A DNA stretch of 15,758 nt, taken from contig JARLGP010000054.1 of NCBI GenBank assembly GCA_031292735.1, forward strand, positions 1 through 15,758, given 5' to 3'. Below are positions 6,986-13,916 of the stretch, one piece after another; the first letter of the stretch is position 1, and every line of letters begins with the position of its first letter. The translations under genes were made by a program, and so were the position numbers. Source of the stretch: Holophaga sp. (lineage in GTDB: Bacteria; Acidobacteriota; Holophagae; Holophagales; Holophagaceae). The notes beneath the pieces are model-generated. The model searched no databases. It was not told where the DNA came from and was given only the letters and a program-made list of their open reading frames with translations.

Positions 6986-8787
6986 GCGTTCGGCTCGGCC
7001 CCCGGCTCCACCTGGATTCCCAGCTCCTTGAGCTGGCGCGGATTCACGTTGGATGGCGCGCTGGTCATGAGGCACCGGGCCTGGGCGGTCTTGGGGAAGG
7101 CGATCACCTCCCGGATGTTGGAGGCGCCCACCAGGAGCATCACCAGCCGGTCCAGCCCCAGGGCGATCCCGCCGTGGGGCGGGGCGCCGTAGGCCAGGGC
7201 GTCCAGCAGGAAGCCGAACTGGTCCCGGGCCTCCTCCTCGCTCATGCCGATGGCCTTGAACATGCGGGACTGGATCTCGGCGTCATGGATCCGGATGCTG
7301 CCGCCGCCCAGTTCGAAGCCGTTCAGGATCACGTCGTAGGCCTGGGCCCGGCAGTTGCCGGGATCGGTTTCCAGCAGGTCCAGATCCTCGGGATGGGGCC
7401 CGGTGAAGGGATGGTGGCAGGCCACGAAACGGCTGTCCTCCTCGCTCCATTCCAGCAGCGGGAAATCCACCACCCAGAGGAACTCGAACCTGGCCTCGTC
7501 GATCAGGCCCAGGGCCCGGGCCAGCCGCAACCGGATCTCGCCCAGCACCTTGGAGGTCTGCTGGGAGGTGCCCACCGAGAACACCGCCAGGCCCTCGCCT
7601 TCGGCGCCCAGGGCGGCCTTCAGCGCGGCCTCGCCGTCAGGGCCAAGGAACTTCTTGAAGCTGGAGGAGAACCCGTCCTTGCCCCACTTGGCGTAGGGCA
7701 GCCCGCCGGCGCCCAGGTGCTTGGCCACGTCCTGCAGCTCGTCCAGCTGCTTGCGGCTGTAACTGGCCGCCTGCGTCCCGGCGAAGAACAGCGCGCGCAC
7801 CCGCTGCCGGCCCTGGCTGTCCGCCGCGGCCCGGAACAGGCTGAACTCGCTCCCGGCGAACTGCGCGGTCACGTCCTGGATGCGCACCGCACAGCGGGTA
7901 TCGGGCTTGTCCGAGCCATACCACTCCATGGCGTCGCGGTAGGCCAGGCGCGGGAACGGGGCCTGCACCTGCTTGCCGACCAGCGCGGCCAGCTCCACCA
8001 GCAGCGGCTCCATCATGGCCTGGATGTCCTGCGGGCGCACGAAGCTCATCTCCACGTCCACCTGGGTGAACTCGGGCTGCCGGTCGGCACGCAGATCCTC
8101 GTCCCGGAAGCAGCGGCAGATCTGCACGTAGCGTTCCATGCCGGCCACCTGGAGCAGCTGCTTGTAGAGCTGGGGCGACTGCGGCAGGGCGTAGAACTGG
8201 CCCGGGTGGGGCCGGCTGGGCACCAGGTAGTCCCGGGCGCCTTCCGGCGTGGACTTGCCCAGGATCGGCGTCTCGATCTCGACGAAATCGTTTCGCCGGA
8301 AGTAGTTCCGGATGAGGTTGGAGACCTCGCTGCGCAGGATCAGGTTGCGCTGCAGGCTCTCCCGGCGCAGGTCCAGGAACCGGTACTTCAGGCGCAGGTC
8401 CTCGTTGGCCTCCGCGCTTTCGTCCAGCGGCAGGGGCGGGGTCAGGGCGCCGTTGAGGATGAGCAGGCGGGTGAGGCGCACCTCGATGGCCCCGGTGGCC
8501 ATGTTCGGATTCTTCTGCTCGCGCTCGGCCACCACGCCTTCCGCGGCCAGCACGAACTCGCTGCGGACCGCCTTCAGCCGGGCCAGCAGCTCGGGGGAGA
8601 CCTCGGTCTCGTTGGCCACCAGCTGGACCAGACCCCAGCGGTCGCGGAGATCCAGGAAGACCAGGGAACCTAGATTACGGATGCGTTTGCACCAGCCCAG
8701 CAGTCTTACGGTCTGGCCCACATGGTCGAGACCCAGCTGGCCGTTGCGATGGGTACGTTGGAAGTCACCGAGCGGATCGAGTTTCAT
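6982..8787 (-). CDS. aspS: Aspartyl-tRNA synthetase (bacterial type)
   Basis: The 601-residue class II synthetase charges tRNA-Asp. An OB-fold anticodon-binding domain comes first (about 15-105, VGQTVRLLGW...FLDLRDRWG). Motif 2 (FRDEDLRADRQPEFTQ, about 227-242) and the bacterial GAD insertion domain follow. The adenylate-binding C-terminal motif 3 is GGIALGLDRLVMLL (from about 539). Length and insertion are typical of bacterial AspRS. The ATG at 8787 is chosen because GAAGG lies just before it, though the spacing is only 2 nt. An in-frame ATG at 8805 adds six residues and cannot be excluded. The gene follows marR after 45 nt on the same strand and overlaps the sprT-like gene. Whether it also charges tRNA-Asn cannot be judged from this window. 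Confidence 0.96.
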   Translation of the reverse strand: MKLDPLGDFQRTHRNGQLGLDHVGQTVRLLGWCKRIRNLGSLVFLDLRDRWGLVQLVANETEVSPELLARLKAVRSEFVLAAEGVVAEREQKNPNMATGAIEVRLTRLLILNGALTPPLPLDESAEANEDLRLKYRFLDLRRESLQRNLILRSEVSNLIRNYFRRNDFVEIETPILGKSTPEGARDYLVPSRPHPGQFYALPQSPQLYKQLLQVAGMERYVQICRCFRDEDLRADRQPEFTQVDVEMSFVRPQDIQAMMEPLLVELAALVGKQVQAPFPRLAYRDAMEWYGSDKPDTRCAVRIQDVTAQFAGSEFSLFRAAADSQGRQRVRALFFAGTQAASYSRKQLDELQDVAKHLGAGGLPYAKWGKDGFSSSFKKFLGPDGEAALKAALGAEGEGLAVFSVGTSQQTSKVLGEIRLRLARALGLIDEARFEFLWVVDFPLLEWSEEDSRFVACHHPFTGPHPEDLDLLETDPGNCRAQAYDVILNGFELGGGSIRIHDAEIQSRMFKAIGMSEEEARDQFGFLLDALAYGAPPHGGIALGLDRLVMLLVGASNIREVIAFPKTAQARCLMTSAPSNVNPRQLKELGIQVEPGAEPNA

Positions 8788-8832
8788 AACCTTCAAGGAT
8801 CGCATCCGTGAAGGCGATTCTCAACCGGTAAG

Positions 8833-9363
8833 TCAGATGCCCGAAGCCTGGGGGTGCTCCTCGCTGGAATCGTGGTGGTGCTGGGGCCGGATGGGCATCC
8901 CGGGCAGCTCGGAAGCCACCATCACATCCAGGTTGCGGATGTACTTGCACATCAGCTCGCGCATCATCGCCACTTCCTCCGGAGTCATGCCCTTCTGGGA
9001 ACCCTCCTGGAAATCCCCGCCGATCTTGAGCAGCTTGTCGCACAGGACCAGCCCCTCGGGGGTCAGCCGGATGCGGATGCGCCGGCCATGGGTGGGGTCG
9101 GGCCCCACGGTGAGGAAGCCGCGCAGACCCATCTGCTGGACCATGCGCGACACGGTGGGGTTGTCCATCCACATGGCCCGGGCCAGCTCGCCCAGGGACA
9201 TGGGCGCTCCCTTGAAGAGAACCATCAGCATCCAATAGTGGTGGGGGGTGATGTCCAAAGGCACCACCTTGGCGGCGATCAGCTGCCGGATGGAGCGCCG
9301 CGCGGCCACGATCAGCATGCCGATGGTGGATAGGTTCAATCCGACTTCCGATGAGTTAGCCAT
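8833..9363 (-). CDS. MarR-family winged-helix transcriptional regulator
   Basis: The 176-residue protein has the MarR layout. A dimerising N-terminal helix precedes the helix-turn-helix (about 57-79, SLGELARAMWMDNPTVSRMV). The wing is DPTHGRRIRIRLT (89-101), and a C-terminal dimer helix follows. The tail is unusual, with a His/Glu cluster (HHHDSSEEH, 162-170) that might bind metal. GAGG lies 6 nt before the ATG at 9363. The gene is read toward aspS, which begins 45 nt downstream, so both may share one transcript. The AT-rich leader contains a perfect inverted repeat that could be its own operator. The ligand and regulon are unknown. Confidence 0.92.
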   Translation of the reverse strand: MANSSEVGLNLSTIGMLIVAARRSIRQLIAAKVVPLDITPHHYWMLMVLFKGAPMSLGELARAMWMDNPTVSRMVQQMGLRGFLTVGPDPTHGRRIRIRLTPEGLVLCDKLLKIGGDFQEGSQKGMTPEEVAMMRELMCKYIRNLDVMVASELPGMPIRPQHHHDSSEEHPQASGI

Positions 9364-9399
9364 TTTTTGCCTCGTGGGGATGGTGAAGATTCAACGTAT

Positions 9400-9424
9400 T
9401 AAATTTCTTGCGAATTCAAATTTA
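9400..9424. promoter_or_regulatory. Candidate MarR operator (7-bp inverted repeat, 11-nt spacer)
   Basis: TAAATTT (9400-9406) and AAATTTA (9418-9424) form perfect inverted arms separated by 11 nt. Arm centres are 18 bp apart, nearly two helical turns. The dyad sits 37-61 nt before the marR start. MarR proteins commonly autoregulate through such sites. AT-richness raises the chance of a fortuitous palindrome. Confidence 0.35.
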
Positions 9425-9425
9425 G

Positions 9426-9446
9426 TCAATGAGAAATTAATAGCAT
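9426..9446 (-). other. Possible 6-codon leader minigene upstream of marR
   Basis: The 12-base string AGGCAAAAAATG, which is the end of the ribosome-binding site plus start codon of marR (9361-9372), recurs at 9444-9455. From its ATG the sequence reads M-L-L-I-S-H and then TGA. The initiation region thus appears duplicated ahead of marR. It may be a translated leader or only a small duplication in A-rich sequence. Confidence 0.2.
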
Positions 9447-9474
9447 TTTTTGCCTACGATTTATTATTTATTTA

Positions 9475-9503
9475 TTTTTAATCGCATTCTTTCATCCTTT
9501 CAA
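9475..9503 (-). promoter_or_regulatory. Candidate sigma70-type promoter of marR-aspS
   Basis: On the minus strand TTGAAA (9498-9503) is followed, after a 17-nt spacer, by TAAAAA (9475-9480). Predicted transcription would start near 9468 and give a leader of about 105 nt before marR. An alternative TTGACT (9424-9429) with TAATAC (9396-9401) has a 22-nt spacer, which is too long for a standard promoter. Confidence 0.3.
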
Positions 9504-9797
9504 CATGTATTTTCCCTGAACCAGCCCCGATTTCCCCTTCCGCATCCCGCCCGCGGCGCCGGAGGCCCACTCCAGGCGAACCGATTCATTGCCGTAATTT
9601 TTGGCAAGGAAAGGTTTTTCTGCCACCGGCGAGTCCGCTTTCCGCTTGCTTGCCGCAAGGCCTTGGCCATAGCGTTGGAAACATCAAAGCCCATGTCCCC
9701 GACCCACCGGTTGGGAATGAGTGATTCAAAGTCTCAATCCCACGATCCCCGGGCACACCGCCTTCCGCCCCCGGAAGATCCAACGATCCAATAATAA
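9504..9797. other. Intergenic region between hisS and the marR promoter
   Basis: No convincing gene is visible. Two stem-loops lie downstream of the hisS stop: 9762-9777 (CTTCCG, 4-nt loop, CGGAAG) and 9713-9741 (9-base arms, 8 matching, 11-nt loop). Neither has a T-run on the minus strand, so neither is a clear terminator. A 64-codon minus-strand frame (9694 to 9500) has no recognisable domain and is judged non-coding. Confidence 0.5.
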
Positions 9798-11156
9798 TCA
9801 GTCCCGGTGGGCGAAGTACTCCGCCAGTTTCCCGCGGGGGACGCGAACCTGGGTGCCGGTGCGCAGATCCTTCACGGTCACCACGGCCTCGGCCACCTCG
9901 TCGGGCCCCATGACCACGGCATAGGGAATGCCGGCCCGGTCCGCGTACTTGAACTGGCGGGCGATCTTGGCCGGTTCCAGGTGGATCTCGGTGTTCACCC
10001 CGTGGCCCCTCAGGTCCGCCGCCAGGGCCAGGTAGTCGGGCAGCAGGGCCGGGTCGAACTGGGTGACCAGCACCTGGACCGTGCTGGCGCCCTGGCCCAC
10101 CAGCCCGGCCTCGGAAAGCACGTAGAACAGCCGGGTGAGGCCGATGGAGATGCCCACCCCGGGCAGCCGGCTCTTGGTGTACTGGCTGGCCAGGTTGTCG
10201 TAGCGGCCGCCGGAGCACACCGAGCCCATGCCCGGGTGATCGGTGAGGAAGGTCTCGTAGACGGTGCCGGTGTAGTAGTCCAGGCCCCGGGCGATGCCCA
10301 GGTTGATGCTCCAGTGGGACTCGGGCACCCCGAAGGCGCGCAGCAGCGCCACCACCTCGCCCAGTTCCCGCACCCCCTGGATGAACACCGGGTTGGCCCC
10401 GGGCCGCTCGGCCAGGGTGGCCAGGCGCGCCAGCACCTCCGCGGCCGAGCCGCGGATCCCCACCAGTTCGAGGATGCGGTCGGCCAGGGCGCCTTCCAGC
10501 ATCAGTTCGCCGCCCATCAGCAGGCCGCGCACCCCGTCCGGCCCCACCTTGTCCAGCCGGTCCACCTGCCGCAGCACCGCCATGCGCCGTTCCGGCTGGT
10601 CGATGCCCAGGCTTTCGAACAGGCCCTGCAGCACCTTGCGGTTGTTGAAATGGATCTGGAAGGGGCCCACCTTGAGTTCGCTGAACAGGGTGTGGATCAC
10701 CGCCGGCATTTCCGCGTCGAACGCCAGGGGCAGGGAATCCTTGCCGATGACGTCGATGTCGCACTGGTAGAACTCGCGATAGCGACCCCGCTGGGACCGT
10801 TCGCCGCGGTAGACCCGCTGGATCTGGTAGCGCCGGAAGGGGAAGGGCAGCTCCGCCTCGTGCTCGGCCACGTAGCGCGCCAGCGGCACCGTGAGGTCGA
10901 AGCGCAAGGCCAGGCCGGGCTTGTGGCCCTGCTCGAGCCCGCCGGTGGACTGCACGAAGTAGACCTGCTTCTCGGTCTCCCCGCCGCTCTTGGACAGGAG
11001 CACATCGGCCACTTCGAACACCGGGGTCTCGATGGGCAGGAAGCCGTACAATTCGAAGCCCCGGCGGATGGTGTCCAGCATTCGCTGGAAGACCACCTGC
11101 TGCCGCGGGAGCAGTTCCATCGTGCCGGGAGGGGTGCAAGGGGAAATAATAGCCAT
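9798..11156 (-). CDS. hisS: Histidyl-tRNA synthetase
   Basis: The 452-residue class II synthetase charges tRNA-His. It has the N-terminal PGTMELLP loop (10-17), motif 1 ([15 protein letters not shown], 34-48) and motif 2 with [18 protein letters not shown] (116-133). The HisRS-specific [12 protein letters not shown] (290-301) and motif 3 [11 protein letters not shown] (333-343) follow, with a C-terminal anticodon-binding domain from about 360. REFYQCD and YTGTVYE resemble the subgroup that includes eukaryotic and Bacteroidetes enzymes more than E. coli HisRS. The ATG at 11156 is chosen because a later ATG (11120) would cut off the conserved PGT loop. No good Shine-Dalgarno is visible. A TTG at 11177 is a weaker option. 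The gene is divergent from the amidase gene, with 80 nt between starts. Confidence 0.95.
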   Translation of the reverse strand: MAIISPCTPPGTMELLPRQQVVFQRMLDTIRRGFELYGFLPIETPVFEVADVLLSKSGGETEKQVYFVQSTGGLEQGHKPGLALRFDLTVPLARYVAEHEAELPFPFRRYQIQRVYRGERSQRGRYREFYQCDIDVIGKDSLPLAFDAEMPAVIHTLFSELKVGPFQIHFNNRKVLQGLFESLGIDQPERRMAVLRQVDRLDKVGPDGVRGLLMGGELMLEGALADRILELVGIRGSAAEVLARLATLAERPGANPVFIQGVRELGEVVALLRAFGVPESHWSINLGIARGLDYYTGTVYETFLTDHPGMGSVCSGGRYDNLASQYTKSRLPGVGISIGLTRLFYVLSEAGLVGQGASTVQVLVTQFDPALLPDYLALAADLRGHGVNTEIHLEPAKIARQFKYADRAGIPYAVVMGPDEVAEAVVTVKDLRTGTQVRVPRGKLAEYFAHRD

Positions 11157-11236
11157 GCAAAGAGTGTTACAAAACAACCGGCCGCATGGATAGGAAATTT
11201 CCCAAGTATACTGGAACCATCTGAGTTCATTGCCGA
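11157..11236. promoter_or_regulatory. Divergent promoter region of hisS and amidase gene
   Basis: This 80-nt gap must carry both promoters. AGTATACT (11205-11212) is self-complementary and presents a TATACT minus-10-like hexamer to each strand. No TTGACA-like -35 lies at the right spacing on either side. A perfect 10-bp palindrome, GGAAATTTCC (11193-11202), lies just beside it and could be an operator. Confidence 0.3.
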
Positions 11237-12070
11237 ATGGCGCTCGCGCTCCTGACCGATTGGGCCACCTTGAAACTCCTGCGAATCCTGCCGATCCTAG
11301 CCCTGCTGAGCCTGCCGTCGACCGGCCTGGCCGTTGCGCCGGCGGCCCCGCCCCGCCTGCTGGTGGAGCTGGACCCCGGCCACGGCGGCGAGGACGACGG
11401 GGCCAAGGGCCGCCGGGGCCTGCTGGAAAAGGACGTGGCCCTGGACCTGGCCAACGACCTGGCCGAGCAGCTCGCCGCGGCCGGGATGGAAGCCCGGCTC
11501 ACCCGCCGCAGCGACGTGCTGATCCCGCTGTGGGACCGGGCCAGGAAGGCCAACGCCGACGGCGCCGACCTGTTCATCAGCCTCCACCTCAACGCCGATC
11601 CCAGCCGGCAGGCCAAGGGCTCGGAGGTCTACTTCCTGTCCATGGGCGCCGGCGACCGCATGGCCGCGGAACTGGCCGCGGTGGAGAACGCCGGCGGCAA
11701 GGACAGCCTCGACCCGGACAGCGTGGTGGCCGGCATCCTGAGCGACCTTTCCCAGAAGGCCTTCCTCCAGGATTCCGAGCGCCTGGCGGTGGCCATCCAG
11801 GCCCAGCTGAACCTGCTGGGCGGAATCAAGCAGCGGGGGGTGAAGCAGGCGCCGTTCGTGGTGCTGCGGGGCGCGGCCATGCCCGCCGTGCTGGTGGAGA
11901 CCGCGTTCATCTCCAACCCCAGGGAGGAGGCCCGGCTGATGGATCCCGCCTTCCGCAAGCGGGTGGCCCAGGCCATCGCCCGCGGGGTGCGCCGCTATTT
12001 CGCCGCCGGGGCCGCGGTGCCCCGCCGCCGCACCAGCATCCGCAAGGTGGTCAGCCAAGTCCCTGAATAA
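11237..12070 (+). CDS. N-acetylmuramoyl-L-alanine amidase (Amidase_3, AmiC-like)
   Basis: The 277-residue protein cleaves the bond between MurNAc and the stem peptide, typically during cell separation or wall recycling. A hydrophobic signal segment (about 13-34) sends it to the periplasm. The Amidase_3 zinc ligands are His49 (DPGHGG), Glu64 (LLEKD) and His117 (SLHLNAD). Catalytic Glu221 lies in LVETAFISN. No AMIN or SPOR domain is present, so it is a minimal catalytic amidase. The tail is basic (PRRRTSIRK). The ATG at 11237 has no clear Shine-Dalgarno. An in-frame TTG at 11270, closer to the signal core, is an alternative. AmiA/B/C cannot be distinguished. Confidence 0.93.
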   Translation: MALALLTDWATLKLLRILPILALLSLPSTGLAVAPAAPPRLLVELDPGHGGEDDGAKGRRGLLEKDVALDLANDLAEQLAAAGMEARLTRRSDVLIPLWDRARKANADGADLFISLHLNADPSRQAKGSEVYFLSMGAGDRMAAELAAVENAGGKDSLDPDSVVAGILSDLSQKAFLQDSERLAVAIQAQLNLLGGIKQRGVKQAPFVVLRGAAMPAVLVETAFISNPREEARLMDPAFRKRVAQAIARGVRRYFAAGAAVPRRRTSIRKVVSQVPE

Positions 12071-12135
12071 ACAAGTTACCCCTTTGTTCCGGGAATGCCC
12101 CGCACCCGCCTTGGCCGGCCGGGATCCTGGAAGCC

Positions 12136-12858
12136 ATGAGCGCATCCGAGGTCTTTCCCCCGCTCCACCCCCAGCCGGCGCTGAGGCTGGCGGCTGCCCT
12201 GGGCGGAACCCTGTGGACCATCGGCGCCCTGGGGCATACCCGGACGCCTGAGCTTTGCGCCCACCGCTGGGCTCGGCGGACCCTGCGCTGGATGGGCGTG
12301 GAAACCCGGCTGCTTTCGCCCATCCCGTTCGGCGCCCAGGTGTGGGCGTCGAACCATCTCAGCTGGCTGGACCCGCTGATCTACCTGAGTCTGAGGCCCT
12401 CCATGGCGCTGGCCAAGGCGGAAGTGGCGGCCTATCCCCTCATCGGCCGCGGCGCCCAGCGGATCGGCCTCCGCTTCGTGAACCGGGCCTGTCTGTTCAG
12501 CCGGGCCGCGGCCCTGCACGCCATGGTCCGGGACCTGGACGCGGGCGAGGATTTCCTGCTGTTTCCGGAAGGCACCACCACCACCGGCGAGGTGCTGGCC
12601 CCCTTGTACGAGGGCGGCCTGCGCATGGCCTACCGGCTCAAGGTGAAGCTGCTCCCGTTCCGGCTGGCCAGCCAGGATGCCTACTATCCCTGGATCGGCG
12701 ACGACAGCCTGATGCCTCACCTCAAGCGCGTGGTCCAGAACCGGAGCACCCGGGTGACCATCCAGCCCGGCCCGCTCCTGGACCCGGCCGATTGGCAGGA
12801 CGAGGACCTCTGGGTGCAGACCATCCGCACCCACCTTTCCGCCCCGGCGCCGGTCTGA
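12136..12858 (+). CDS. 1-acyl-sn-glycerol-3-phosphate acyltransferase (PlsC-like)
   Basis: The 240-residue protein belongs to the LPLAT family, which adds the second acyl chain in phosphatidic acid synthesis at the inner membrane. The catalytic NHLSWLD block (His74, Asp79) matches NHxxxxD. The substrate-binding FPEGTTTTG block starts at 143. A hydrophobic N-terminal stretch (about 17-33) could anchor it. Short GGAAG spacing (2 nt) precedes the ATG at 12136. It lies 65 nt after the amidase gene on the same strand, so co-transcription is possible. It could instead acylate ornithine lipids or another lysolipid, since plsC paralogues are common. Confidence 0.88.
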   Translation: MSASEVFPPLHPQPALRLAAALGGTLWTIGALGHTRTPELCAHRWARRTLRWMGVETRLLSPIPFGAQVWASNHLSWLDPLIYLSLRPSMALAKAEVAAYPLIGRGAQRIGLRFVNRACLFSRAAALHAMVRDLDAGEDFLLFPEGTTTTGEVLAPLYEGGLRMAYRLKVKLLPFRLASQDAYYPWIGDDSLMPHLKRVVQNRSTRVTIQPGPLLDPADWQDEDLWVQTIRTHLSAPAPV

Positions 12859-12896
12859 GCCGGAGATCTGTTTACGCCCTTGTTACCACCAGCCAG

Positions 12897-12922
12897 CGGG
12901 ATGGGAATCCCGGCAACGTTTT
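12897..12922 (+). terminator. Possible weak terminator after plsC-like gene
   Basis: CGGGAT (12897-12902) pairs with ATCCCG (12907-12912) across a GNRA-type GGGA loop. A partly T-rich tail (GTTTTAATGTTTT) starts about 5 nt later. The stem has 6 bp and the T-run is interrupted, so termination is probably incomplete. Confidence 0.35.
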
Positions 12923-12943
12923 AATGTTTTCATGGGAATTTCG

Positions 12944-13780
12944 ATGCTGGCACCTTCACGCCCTGCCACGCCAAGAGGCAAAACCTTCAGGGTGAACGAC
13001 CTGCTGCCCCAGCCGGGGGAGACCCTGCGCGCCATCATCGACGGGGACCGCCTGCAGCCTCGCTTCCAGGCCATCCTGGACCTCCGCACCGCGCGGATGC
13101 ACGGCTTCGAAGGCCTGATCCGGGGCCCGGCGGGCTCGCTGCTGCACCTGCCCCTCAACCTGTTCAAGGCCGCCCAGCTCACCGGGCAGGTGGTGAGCCT
13201 GGAAGCGGCCTGCTGCCGCAGCCTGCTGCGGACCTTCAAGGCCAGCGGCCAGCCGCAGAAGCTGTTCCTGAACGTCAGCCCCGACAGCCTCGCGCAGGCG
13301 CCCTTCCTCGCCCTGTTCCGGCCGGACACCATGGCCGGGCTGGGCTTCTGCCCGGAGCAGATCGTCATCGAGATCACCGAAAACCAGCCCACCGCCGATT
13401 TCAGCCAGCTGGTCCGCAGCGCCGACCGGTATCGCCGGCTCGGGTTCACCATCGCCATGGACGACCTGGGCGAAGGCTTCTCCAGCCTGCGCCTCTGGGA
13501 GGAGCTGCGTCCGGAGTACGTGAAGATCGACCGGCACTTCATCCACGGCGTCGGCCAGGACCCGGTGAAGCGCCAGTTCCTCCGTTCCCTGCGGGACATC
13601 GCCGCCGCCACCGGCGCCCAGGTGGTGGCCGAAGGCATCGAACGGGAGGCTGACCTGGCGGTGATCCAGGACCTGGGCCTGGATCTGGGCCAGGGCTACC
13701 TGTTCGGCCGGCCCGCTCCGGCTCCCCATCCGCTGCTGCCGCCGGGGCTTCTGGACCGGGTCTGTCTGTCCCGGGAATGA
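12944..13780 (+). CDS. EAL-domain protein, probable c-di-GMP phosphodiesterase
   Basis: The 278-residue protein is essentially one EAL domain, which hydrolyses c-di-GMP to pGpG. The signature is EGLIR (Glu56). The other metal and catalytic positions are all present: LNVSP (Asn110), EITE (144-147), DDLGEGFSS (Asp173, Asp174), VKID (Lys194), AEGIE (Glu230) and GQGYLFGRP (Gln250). It is therefore predicted to be active. No sensory domain or membrane segment is visible, and only about 25 residues precede the domain. The ATG at 12944 has GGGA 6 nt upstream. The ATG at 12932, in frame, lacks one. A receiver-PAS gene follows on the same strand after a probable terminator. Confidence 0.93.
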   Translation: MLAPSRPATPRGKTFRVNDLLPQPGETLRAIIDGDRLQPRFQAILDLRTARMHGFEGLIRGPAGSLLHLPLNLFKAAQLTGQVVSLEAACCRSLLRTFKASGQPQKLFLNVSPDSLAQAPFLALFRPDTMAGLGFCPEQIVIEITENQPTADFSQLVRSADRYRRLGFTIAMDDLGEGFSSLRLWEELRPEYVKIDRHFIHGVGQDPVKRQFLRSLRDIAAATGAQVVAEGIEREADLAVIQDLGLDLGQGYLFGRPAPAPHPLLPPGLLDRVCLSRE

Positions 13781-13810
13781 TGATCGATAAATCAAAACAA
13801 AAAACGCCGC

Positions 13811-13841
13811 GGTCGGGTTTCGCGCTTACCCGATCGATTTT
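13811..13841 (+). terminator. Probable terminator of EAL gene (bidirectional shape)
   Basis: An 8-bp stem (13811-13818 with 13828-13835, one G-U pair) with a 9-nt loop is followed by GATTTTAT on the plus strand. On the minus strand the same hairpin is followed by a TTTTTT-rich run (13796-13804 on plus is A-rich). It sits 30 nt after the EAL stop and should separate it from the receiver-PAS gene. Confidence 0.6.
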
Positions 13842-13916
13842 ATGGTTCAGAGGGGGTATGATTCTAACATAAAGTTACGATGAGCCCAGCCTGAGCAAGC
13901 AACCCCATCGGCGCAC
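13842..13916 (+). promoter_or_regulatory. Leader of receiver-PAS gene with possible -10
   Basis: A TATGAT hexamer lies at 13857-13862, but no matching -35 box is found 16-18 nt upstream, where the terminator stem lies. It may be an activator-dependent promoter. No strong ribosome-binding site precedes the ATG at 13917. Confidence 0.25.

Noticed and set aside
9500..9694. 64-codon minus-strand open frame between hisS and marR
   Set aside because: No recognised domain. The ATG has only a weak GGGG upstream, and the frame ends in low-complexity Gly/Arg. It could be checked by conservation, but nothing supports it now.
9713..9741. Sequence resembling a CRISPR repeat (GGGATTGAG...CTCATTCCC on the minus strand)
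   Set aside because: It occurs once only, with no spaced copies and no cas genes. It is better described as a lone stem-loop.
12859..12943. c-di-GMP (GEMM) riboswitch upstream of the EAL gene
   Set aside because: The region is too short and lacks the GEMM conserved core. Only a 6-bp hairpin with a GGGA loop is present.
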